Source of the DNA: Pseudomonadota bacterium
Lineage (GTDB): Bacteria; Pseudomonadota; Alphaproteobacteria; Sphingomonadales; Sphingomonadaceae
Assembly: GCA_023416515.1 (NCBI GenBank)
Contig: JAEZHP010000150.1
Coordinates: forward strand, 1-17,923
Length of the DNA: 17,923 nt
Direction of reading: 5' to 3'
Position numbers and translations under genes: made by a program. Under the pieces are notes generated by a model. That model made no database searches and was not told the origin of the DNA. It worked only from the letters and a program-made list of their open reading frames with translations. The first letter of the stretch is position 1; every line of letters starts with the position of its first letter. Below are positions 1 through 5,854 of the stretch, one piece after another.

Positions 1-117
1 GACGTCGGCATAGGCGAGGCGCGGCGGATCGCCGGCCTCGGCAGGGAGCGTGACCGGCGCGGCCAGGATCGCCATCGCCGCCAGGCTCGCGAGGGACTTG
101 AGCGCAAACTGGATCAT
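1..117 (-). CDS. Small exported protein, N-terminal part (possibly UrcA family)
   Basis: Thirty-nine N-terminal codons read leftward to the window edge, so the 3' end is missing. The start ATG (115-117) is preceded by an AAGGAG ribosome-binding site (complement of 121-127) at good spacing. Residues 1-27 form a typical signal peptide: MIQF, a Lys, a hydrophobic Leu/Ala stretch, then a cleavage-like AEA-G. The mature part begins GDPPRLAYADV. A short secreted protein whose mature start has an R/V-x-Y-A-D-V/L pattern fits the UrcA family, which is common in sphingomonads and of unknown function, but only a few diagnostic residues are visible. Calling it a real exported protein is fairly safe; the family name is a guess. 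A perfect 20-bp palindrome lies just upstream and may regulate it. Confidence 0.6.
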   Translation of the reverse strand, partial: MIQFALKSLASLAAMAILAAPVTLPAEAGDPPRLAYADV

Positions 118-144
118 CGAAAGGCTCCTTTGCGCCTTCCAAAC

Positions 145-164
145 GCCCGACTCGCGAGTCGGGC
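145..164. repeat. Perfect 20-bp palindrome, operator or 5'-UTR hairpin
   Basis: GCCCGACTCGCGAGTCGGGC is its own reverse complement. It ends 28 bases upstream of the start codon of the leftward exported-protein gene. It could be the operator of a dimeric regulator or a strong hairpin in the leader RNA. Nothing in the sequence decides between these. Confidence 0.6.
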
Positions 165-394
165 AACCGCCCTGTCGGACCCGTCCCGCAGCGACACAGG
201 AGCGGCGCAAATCCTGCCCCGCCGTCCACCGCGCGGCGAGGCGAAGCTCGCGACCTTCACGATGTCGCCGCCGCCCGCGCGAGCCGCCGCCGGGGCGGCC
301 GGAAAGTCACGACTGGCACAAGAGTCACATGGAATCGCGGGGGTCCCGGCCCACGCCCGGACTTCGGAGGGCGGCGCCCGTCGCGGGGCCATGC

Positions 395-409
395 GTTCCT
401 TCTTTGTTC
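395..409 (+). promoter_or_regulatory. Putative LexA (SOS) box, GTTC-N7-GTTC
   Basis: GTTCCTTCTTTGTTC matches the direct-repeat LexA operator known in alphaproteobacteria (GTTC, seven bases, GTTC), with a T-rich spacer as is usual. It lies in intergenic DNA upstream of the three-gene cassette, before the promoter-like motif at 436-449. The eight fixed bases are expected about once by chance in 18 kb counting both strands, so the placement rather than the match itself makes it credible. Confidence 0.45.
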
Positions 410-435
410 CACGTCCTCGTTAGATCAGTCGAAAT

Positions 436-449
436 CCTATTTTGCAAGC
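436..449 (+). promoter_or_regulatory. Promoter-like motif shared with the rluE upstream region
   Basis: CCTATTTTGCAAGC occurs here and identically at 11576-11589, ahead of rluE. Both copies follow CGAA, allowing a one-base gap, and both are followed by GC-rich DNA able to fold; here it is GCCGG-CATA-CCGGC at 448-461. TATTTT (438-443) would be an acceptable -10 element; no clear -35 is seen. It could be a shared promoter type, a regulator site, or a chance match. Confidence 0.3.
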
Positions 450-523
450 CGGCATACCGGCCCGTGTCCTTGACCGCCTAATTCTCCTGAGACAGAAAAG
501 CCTTCGCAAACACGTGCTTGTCC

Positions 524-530
524 GGGGAGG
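524..530 (+). promoter_or_regulatory. Ribosome-binding site deciding the GTG start at 541
   Basis: GGGGAGG lies 10 bases before GTG 541. The alternative in-frame starts, TTG 442 (inside the TATTTTGC motif) and GTG 514, have no Shine-Dalgarno sequence, so 541 is preferred. Confidence 0.5.
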
Positions 531-540
531 CGGGGCAACT

Positions 541-2754
541 GTGCTAAGGCATTTCTTTAACGCCCGGATTGAGCACTTGGAGGAGGTCGTCCAACGTCCC
601 GATACTCCTGAAGAGACTCTTCAGCTGGTCAGGGAGGAGCTTAAGCACCGCAGCACCGCGCGAGCCTTGGGTTTACGACGCCGGCTGGAGCAGCGGTTGG
701 AGCAGCTTGAGACCTCAAAAGTGCCCGAAACCGTGTCTTCTCGAGACATCCCTCTTGAGCGCCTCTCGCCCTCGGTACGTGCGGCCGGTCTATTCGACAA
801 GCTAGGGCTAAAAACGGTGGGCGATCTGGTGGAAAGGACGCCCAGCGAGTTATTGCGTCAGCGGAATTGCGGACGGAGAACGATAAGTGAATTGCAGGGA
901 AAGCTGCAGGACTATGGCTTGTCCTTGAGTGACCCAGAGCAAGATGACAGTCAAAAGCTAGGCCAGCCCGCACCACCTGAAATCCTTTCGGTTCCCCTAG
1001 CCCACTTGAACCTATCTGCGAGAGCTCGTTCATTTCTAGCACGACGCCGCATCGCATTTGTGGGAGACTTGTGCCAGCTTACAGAGCACGAGGTTTGGCG
1101 AACTCCCAACGTCGGCAGGAAGACCGTCCACGAACTCCGCCAAGCTTTGGATGCGCTCGGTTTGAGGTTCGGATCCCTGGTAGGGAGCTGGTCTAGCAAA
1201 GCGTGCAAAGGCGCGCCCCTGCCGACTCTGCCGGCCAACCTGCAGCCTCCCGAACCGGAGGAACTCGAGGAGGCCCTTCGAGCTCGGGTTCAGACTATCT
1301 CGGCCTCTGAGCGGAACACCAGGTGGACCATCGAACATATGGGATGGGATGGGCGACCCGGAAGGACCCTAGAAGCCATTGGGCAGCCGGAGGGCGTAAC
1401 TCGAGAGCGGGTACGGCAAGTGGCAGCGAAATGCTGCAGGGAGCTTAAATCGAGACAGTCTCCGCCACAGGCTTTGATTCGGACCCTGGAGCTGATTGGA
1501 AGGCATGCCCCGCTAGGACAGCCCCGCCTCGATGCACTGATGAGAGAGAACCGATTGGCTTCTAGTCCCTTTCATATCGCTGGAGTACGAACTGCCGCCC
1601 AAGCATTCGGACTTAGCTTTCCCTTCGAAGTTACAGATCGATCCGACACCGCATTGATCCTGCCTCTTGGATTGAAGTGCCTCCCTCGCCAGCTCCTTCG
1701 AGCGGCTCGAAGCGAGGTTGGAGCGCGCGGGTGTATCGTCGATGACCAGCTTCTCCAGATCAGCAAGCAAATTTCCACCTCCCCGGTCGATCTGGAAATA
1801 GTTCATACAATTCTAGAGAGCGATGAAAGCTTCTCCCGCATAAACGGCGCCCCCAACTGGTGGTGGCGGCCCGAGAAAGCCCGTCGTGGTCGAAACCGCT
1901 TGGTCAACACTATCATCAAAGTGTTGGCCGCTAATCCGATTGTTTCCCTGCAAGAGCTCCGGCAATCCGTGCGGCGCCATGTGAGGTCTGGAAACGTGGC
2001 TCCGCCAACGTTCGTGCTCCGTGCACTTTGCGAGGCTCTCCCTTACGTTTCAATCAGCGACGACAAGGTAGAACGCATCGAACAATCTATGGACTGGTCA
2101 GGCGTTCTCAGTGAGACTGATAGTATACTCTGCCGGATTTTCGCCCACAGAGGACCCGTCTTACATAGTTACGAACTATCTAAAGAGGGCATGTCCGCGG
2201 GCTTAAATGAAAACAGCCTAAGTATTTACAAGACTTACTCTCCGCTGCTTTGGCGGCCAGCGCCAAGTCACTATGCACTTATAGGCAGCAACATTCCCGC
2301 TGGACTTATAGAGGACAGACAATCGCGTGCTGCCGGACATCAGAGATCGATTATCGATAGCGGCTGGATTTCGGACCATACTTTGTTCATATGTTATCGA
2401 ATAACTAAATCTGTTTGGTATTCGGGCACTGTTACAGCCCCCTCATCGGTAAAACGAGTTCTCAAGAATACCTACAGGCTCTTAGCACTCGGAAGTAGCG
2501 AGGTCGGAGCATTAGTCGTCAGACGAGACTCGATTACAGGCCTAAGGCCCTTCTTCCGCATCTTTGGCGCAGAAGAGGGAGACACTTTATTTCTGGTAAT
2601 TGACGTGCGGCAAGGAGCGTGCTCCGCTTGGTTGGGCGGCGAGGAATTGGCCAGGGCCATCCAGAGCGGGAGAGCAGGCACGGTCCTCTCCGAGCTTTCT
2701 AAGGCAGGCAATGTCATGGCCCCCGTCGATGAGTGGGAATCGGAGGACGAGTGA
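541..2754 (+). CDS. Protein with two RNAP alpha-CTD-like modules and a sigma-70 region-4-like domain
   Basis: About 737 residues. After a charged helical N-terminus come two helix-hairpin-helix modules like the RNA polymerase alpha C-terminal domain, at roughly 69-130 (SVRA ... TVGDLVERTPSELL ... NCGRRTISEL) and 150-212 (SARA ... FVGDL ... PNVGRKTVHEL). Both keep the Arg and the N-x-G-(K/R) turn that in alpha-CTD contact UP-element DNA. Residues about 253-303 resemble sigma-70 region 4 (GRTLEAIGQPEGVTRERVRQVAAK), the helix-turn-helix that reads -35 boxes. The remaining 430 or so residues are unassigned; segments such as WWWRPEKARRGRNRL followed by a helical stretch look like winged-helix repeats. 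It carries no RNA polymerase core-assembly domain, so it is not a subunit but a DNA-binding protein built from promoter-reading parts. Start GTG 541 is chosen by its ribosome-binding site. First gene of a three-gene operon of lower GC than its surroundings. The function is unknown. Confidence 0.8.
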   Translation: MLRHFFNARIEHLEEVVQRPDTPEETLQLVREELKHRSTARALGLRRRLEQRLEQLETSKVPETVSSRDIPLERLSPSVRAAGLFDKLGLKTVGDLVERTPSELLRQRNCGRRTISELQGKLQDYGLSLSDPEQDDSQKLGQPAPPEILSVPLAHLNLSARARSFLARRRIAFVGDLCQLTEHEVWRTPNVGRKTVHELRQALDALGLRFGSLVGSWSSKACKGAPLPTLPANLQPPEPEELEEALRARVQTISASERNTRWTIEHMGWDGRPGRTLEAIGQPEGVTRERVRQVAAKCCRELKSRQSPPQALIRTLELIGRHAPLGQPRLDALMRENRLASSPFHIAGVRTAAQAFGLSFPFEVTDRSDTALILPLGLKCLPRQLLRAARSEVGARGCIVDDQLLQISKQISTSPVDLEIVHTILESDESFSRINGAPNWWWRPEKARRGRNRLVNTIIKVLAANPIVSLQELRQSVRRHVRSGNVAPPTFVLRALCEALPYVSISDDKVERIEQSMDWSGVLSETDSILCRIFAHRGPVLHSYELSKEGMSAGLNENSLSIYKTYSPLLWRPAPSHYALIGSNIPAGLIEDRQSRAAGHQRSIIDSGWISDHTLFICYRITKSVWYSGTVTAPSSVKRVLKNTYRLLALGSSEVGALVVRRDSITGLRPFFRIFGAEEGDTLFLVIDVRQGACSAWLGGEELARAIQSGRAGTVLSELSKAGNVMAPVDEWESEDE

Positions 2755-3311
2755 GCTCGCTTCGGAATGATCAGATCACTTTGGTAGCCTTGTGGCTCCT
2801 AGGCGGAAATAGCGATCGCGTGGACACAGAGGATGTGGCCCTACGTGTCGACGAGTTGGCCCCGGGACGGTTCCGCTGGAGGAAATACCCTTCTCACATA
2901 GATTTGGGTCTGGTTCGCAACGGCTTACAGGATGGCCGAAAGAAGGAACTAGTCGATGGAGGGGCCCTAAAAGGCTGGCTGCTTACCGCAGCTGGCTCCG
3001 CCGAAGCTGAACGACTCCTCCCTCTCATAACAGGCACCGAGGTCGTGACCCGACTGCCCGCTGAGCAAAGAGCTTGGCTCACTCGCGAGCGCGCTCGTCT
3101 AATCCAAGAGCCAGCGTTTCTTACTTCGTGCACGGAGGGAATTCAGGCAGCCAGCGACCGGGATGTACTCCGCTTCTTCAAGCTCGATGAGTACGTCACG
3201 GACGAACGAAGAAACGAGAGAATTCGGCGCTTTACGACCGCCTTTGAAAATGATCCAGAAATTGGCTCTGTCGTCAAACAGCTCTCCGAAAGAATTCTGT
3301 ATGGTAAGTAG
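2751..3311 (+). CDS. Hypothetical protein, middle gene of the alpha-CTD/GHKL cassette
   Basis: 186 residues with no signal peptide or membrane segment. The GTG start at 2751 overlaps the previous stop as GTGA and has GGAGG at 2742-2746, indicating translational coupling; an in-frame GTG at 2733 lacks such a site. Residues 1-90 look like a winged-helix fold: a hydrophobic helix (TLVALWLLGG), TEDVALRVDELAPGRFRWRK, a helix around DLGLVRNGLQDGRK, and a GWLLTAAG wing-like turn. The C-terminal half is charged and helical (LTRERARLIQE, KLDEYVTDERRNERIRRF). I do not recognise a named family. Its fixed place between a DNA-binding fusion and a GHKL ATPase suggests an adaptor or second DNA-binding component, which is inference. 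Confidence 0.75.
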   Translation: MSSLRNDQITLVALWLLGGNSDRVDTEDVALRVDELAPGRFRWRKYPSHIDLGLVRNGLQDGRKKELVDGGALKGWLLTAAGSAEAERLLPLITGTEVVTRLPAEQRAWLTRERARLIQEPAFLTSCTEGIQAASDRDVLRFFKLDEYVTDERRNERIRRFTTAFENDPEIGSVVKQLSERILYGK

Positions 3312-4944
3312 CGGCAAGCTTCGCGTAACAAGTCATGTGGCGCGTGATCTTCTTCAAAGCGCTGATCTTTTCCGCCATCCCGAACGGGTAGTCTGGGAAT
3401 ACGTGACTAACGGACTAGAGTACTCTAGTCCCGGCGTCCCACCCCTTGTGCGGGTGTATATTGAGAACTCGCCCAAGCGGATTACGATCTTTGACAACGG
3501 TCGCGGAATGGACCGAAACGATCTCGCGCGGTTCTTTACCATGCACGCCGAAAATAAGGACCGTGCTTTGGGCAGGCCCGGGCGGGGTTTTTTCGGGACT
3601 GGGAAATCGGCCGCATTTGCTATTGCAAACGTCTTGCGGATTACAACAGTCAAAGATGCTAGGCGTTCGGTTGTTGAGCTGCGAAGAGATGATCTAGAAG
3701 CGGCATCAACGGGAGACCCGGTTCCAGTTCGAGAACTTGAAATAGAAACTCGAACGGACGTCCCAAACGGGACTGTGGTTGAGATTGAGCAATTTCGCGT
3801 CAGCAAAATTAATCGTGGCGATATCATAAAGTCGATCGAACGACATCTTCGTCACTGGGGACGCGGCGTCACAGTTGAAGTGGACGGGATCGAGGTTGAG
3901 CCCCACGTGCCGTCCATTGCTGAGACAGAAGAATACGACCTATCCGAGAGCGATTCCCAGCTTCTGGTTGGTACCAAGCTCCTTCTTCATATCTCGAAGG
4001 CTCCTCTACTTGAAGAGGATCGGGGAGTAGCTATTCTCGCGAATGGAACTCTACACGAGACGACGCTCGGGAGCGCTAAGGGCAAGCCGATGTCCCAATA
4101 CATCTTTGGGGAAATCAACGTGCCTGCGCTTGCGCAGCCATTTAAGGGTGTTGCTGCGTTCGATATGAGTCGCTCCGGGCAGTTAAACCCTGAAAATGAG
4201 GTAGTCATCGCGACCTACTCAGTCGTCTCGCGCTATGTGGAGGCTCTTCGGCAAAAGCTCGTCGAGCGCGAGAAACAACGAAAGACCCAAGAGCAAGCGG
4301 AGAGATTGCAGCACCAAGCCGACGAAATCGCACGGCTTATCAACGAAGATTATTCGGACTTTAGCCGGCGCTTTAAGCCAGTTCAAACCAGCGGGGGTGG
4401 GGCCTCCGATCTCAGACCGTCGTTGAAGACAGCCGATCTGGGTGTGGACGCGTTCCTGCTAGGCGGGGAAGAACCCGCTGTTCAGGTGCCGGGCGACGTT
4501 GTGGAGCGAGAGGGGGTAAGGCCGATTGGCCCCGAGCCCGCACCACCTAACCCCAAGGTAGAGCGCTCTACCGAAGACGCGGCAGACACGTCGGGTCGCA
4601 CCGAGCGAAAATCACCCTCGCGAAGACACCCGAGCGGTGGCTTTAGTGTCCAGTTCAGGGAGAACGGAAGCGAGAGCCCTCGGGCATTTTATGAGCGAGA
4701 AACGCGGACTATTTTCATTAACCTGGATCATCCGCAGGTCGTCGCAGCGAAAGGCGAGGCGGATGTAGATGAACCGAACTTTAAAAAGCTGAGCTACGAG
4801 ATTGCGTTTACTGAATATGCTATCGGCTTTGCTCAGGAAAACGCCGGAAACAATTACTATACAGACTTCTATGAACCCCTTTTTGATATGAGAGAACGCA
4901 TCGACAGCCTAGCAAGGAAGGCTGCTGAAGTTTTCAGGAGCTAA
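3301..4944 (+). CDS. GHKL (Hsp90/MutL/MORC-type) ATPase
   Basis: 547 residues from ATG 3301, overlapping the previous gene by 11 bases; a longer reading from 3163 would lie inside that gene and is rejected. The ATP-binding fold is clear: N-box WEYVTNGLEY with E33 and N37, G1 box DNGRGMD at 65-71, and glycine-rich lid/G2 GRPGRGFFGTGKSAAF at 91-106. A transducer-like region follows to about 300 (GRGVTVEVDGIEVEPHV; FKGVAAFDMSRSGQLNPENEVV), then a coiled coil at about 309-350 (LVEREKQRKTQEQAERLQ), a disordered Pro/charged linker to about 460, and a conserved-looking C-terminal module with ETRTIFINLDHPQVVAAKG and a helical end. The layout fits prokaryotic MORC/Hsp90-like ATPases, which work as ATP-driven dimer clamps, rather than a histidine kinase, because no HisKA domain is present. 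Partner and substrate are unknown; operon context suggests it acts with the alpha-CTD/sigma-like protein. Confidence 0.85.
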   Translation: MVSSGKLRVTSHVARDLLQSADLFRHPERVVWEYVTNGLEYSSPGVPPLVRVYIENSPKRITIFDNGRGMDRNDLARFFTMHAENKDRALGRPGRGFFGTGKSAAFAIANVLRITTVKDARRSVVELRRDDLEAASTGDPVPVRELEIETRTDVPNGTVVEIEQFRVSKINRGDIIKSIERHLRHWGRGVTVEVDGIEVEPHVPSIAETEEYDLSESDSQLLVGTKLLLHISKAPLLEEDRGVAILANGTLHETTLGSAKGKPMSQYIFGEINVPALAQPFKGVAAFDMSRSGQLNPENEVVIATYSVVSRYVEALRQKLVEREKQRKTQEQAERLQHQADEIARLINEDYSDFSRRFKPVQTSGGGASDLRPSLKTADLGVDAFLLGGEEPAVQVPGDVVEREGVRPIGPEPAPPNPKVERSTEDAADTSGRTERKSPSRRHPSGGFSVQFRENGSESPRAFYERETRTIFINLDHPQVVAAKGEADVDEPNFKKLSYEIAFTEYAIGFAQENAGNNYYTDFYEPLFDMRERIDSLARKAAEVFRS

Positions 4945-5008
4945 GGGGGAGATTATTCCCAGCATCACGCCCTTCCGGTGGTGCGCGGGCTGGCCTTTCC
5001 GGTACGGT

Positions 5009-5581
5009 TCATGGCGATGTTTCCCGCCCCATCGCCCTCAAATCCCATCGCACCTGGAGCGCCGTCGCGCCGCGGTAGGCGCCGACGTGGATGTGGGGGA
5101 GCCTCGAGATGCCGTTGTTGCCGACCACGGCGACGGGCTGGCCGGCGCGGACCCTGTCTCCTGCGGCAACGGTGACGTCGGCGACGTGGGCGTAGAGGAC
5201 GTTGGTGCCGTCGGCGCGGCGGAACAGGATCATCGCGGCCGGCGGGCGGCCGACGGTGCCGGGGGTGTTCACCACAGGGTTGGCGACGACCCGCTCGACG
5301 ACGCCGTCGAACGGCGCGAGCACTTCGGCGCCCCAGCCGTACCAGTCCGCGTTGGCGCGCCCGTCGGTGCGGTAGAAGCTGGTGAAGCCCGGGCCGCGGG
5401 GCTCCTGGCCGCCCGTCACCATGCAGTCGGTGCCGAGCGCGTCGCCGAGGAAGGTCGCCTGGCCGGCGGGATGCTCGATGCAGGCGAAGGGGGCGCGGTA
5501 GAGCGGGTGGAGGGTGACTCCGGGGAGGTCCGCGGCGGGGGCGGTGGTTTGGAGGAGGGCGAGGAGGGCGAGTGCGGGCAT
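5009..5581 (-). CDS. M23-family metallopeptidase-like exported protein
   Basis: 190 residues beginning with a short hydrophobic signal sequence (PALALLALLQTTAPAA). The C-terminal half is an M23/LytM-type peptidase domain: EVLAPFDGVVERVV (86-99), TNVLYAHV with His132, the turn VAAGDRVRAGQPVAVVGNNG (138-157), and the H-x-H pair His163/His165 in LPHIHVGAY. Members of this family cleave peptide cross-links in peptidoglycan, or act as catalytically dead activators of amidases. The usual first ligand pair, His then Asp four residues on, is not plain: the segment reads RANADWYGWG (75-84), keeping an Asp but with no His. It may use another ligand or be inactive. Cys33 and Cys53 could form a disulphide. 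It converges with the GHKL gene 64 bases away. Confidence 0.8.
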   Translation of the reverse strand: MPALALLALLQTTAPAADLPGVTLHPLYRAPFACIEHPAGQATFLGDALGTDCMVTGGQEPRGPGFTSFYRTDGRANADWYGWGAEVLAPFDGVVERVVANPVVNTPGTVGRPPAAMILFRRADGTNVLYAHVADVTVAAGDRVRAGQPVAVVGNNGISRLPHIHVGAYRGATALQVRWDLRAMGRETSP

Positions 5582-5632
5582 TGGCCGAGTGTGGCGGAAA
5601 TCTCCGCGCGGGTCACGGGGCGGGGAGAAAGT

Positions 5633-5722
5633 CCGGCTTGGCTGAGCTTGTCGAAGCCCTCTCCTTCCCTTGTGAGCCCGACAAGGAGAAAGAGGCCTTC
5701 GACAAGCTCAGGCAAGCCGGGA
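5633..5722. repeat. Inverted repeat, sphingomonad REP-like palindromic element
   Basis: The left arm, around GGCTTGGCTGAGCTTGTCGAAG (5635-5656), is mirrored by CTTCGACAAGCTCAGGCAAGCC at 5698-5719. Pairing continues inward through CCCTCTCCTT / AAGGAG..AAAGAGG. The TGAGCTTGTCGAAG arm is, to my recollection, a frequent intergenic palindrome in sphingomonads. The RNA form would be a strong hairpin and may help terminate or stabilise the lepA transcript. Confidence 0.7.
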
Positions 5723-5824
5723 TGGGCCGAGATCGGCCTTCTCCGACGTGATGCCAGAAGAAGCTGGACCCTCCGACGCCCCTCCAACGCCGCTGTGCGG
5801 CGCCGGAGCCTCCTGGCGGCTGCG

Positions 5825-5841
5825 CCCGGATCAAGTCCGGG
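5825..5841. repeat. CCCGGATCAAGTCCGGG palindromic repeat
   Basis: Six-base arms (CCCGGA/TCCGGG) around TCAAG, followed by GATGACGA. This matches a short dispersed palindrome I associate with many alphaproteobacterial genomes. It lies 13 bases past the lepA stop codon and could form a small hairpin at the 3' end of its mRNA. Confidence 0.6.
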
Positions 5842-5854
5842 ATGACGAACAGAC

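Larger units (their letters stand above)
118..540. other. Non-coding stretch at the left border of the acquired cassette
   Basis: About 420 bases without a convincing gene. Open frames here are Arg/Ala/Pro-rich shadows of GC-rich DNA. The stretch holds the 5' region of the leftward gene at 117, a perfect palindrome (145-164), a GTTC-N7-GTTC LexA-type site (395-409), a promoter-like CCTATTTTGCAAGC motif (436-449) with an attached small hairpin (448-461), and the ribosome-binding site of the next gene (524-530). Base composition changes from very GC-rich to mixed at about 395-440, which I take as the left edge of the acquired segment. No flanking direct repeat or tRNA fragment was found. Confidence 0.6.
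5582..5854. other. Repeat-bearing intergenic region between lepA and the M23 gene
   Basis: 273 bases with no credible gene. It holds a long imperfect inverted repeat (5633-5722), a stretch resembling the remains of such an element (5755-5820), and the 17-bp palindrome CCCGGATCAAGTCCGGG (5825-5841). lepA ends just beyond, so these elements also sit where its transcript would terminate. Confidence 0.6.

Noticed and set aside
114..423. Open frames on both strands in the left intergenic region
   Set aside because: Arg/Ala/Pro-rich, overlapping one another, no ribosome-binding site, no family resemblance.
442..540. N-terminal extension of the alpha-CTD/sigma-like protein to TTG 442
   Set aside because: The TTG lies inside the TATTTTGC promoter-like motif and has no ribosome-binding site; GTG 541 has GGGGAGG at suitable distance. 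GTG 514 remains possible.
541..2754. Calling the first cassette protein a true RNA polymerase alpha subunit or sigma factor
   Set aside because: It lacks the alpha N-terminal assembly domain and sigma regions 1-3; only the DNA-reading terminal modules are present.
3163..3300. N-terminal extension of the GHKL ATPase to ATG 3163
   Set aside because: It would overlap the upstream gene by 149 bases and reads as Ser/Thr-rich out-of-frame sequence; the family-like sequence begins at ATG 3301.
395..5008. Attachment sites, integrase or tRNA at the ends of the cassette
   Set aside because: No direct repeat shared by the two ends, no recombinase gene and no tRNA-like sequence was found by eye, so the mode of acquisition is left open.
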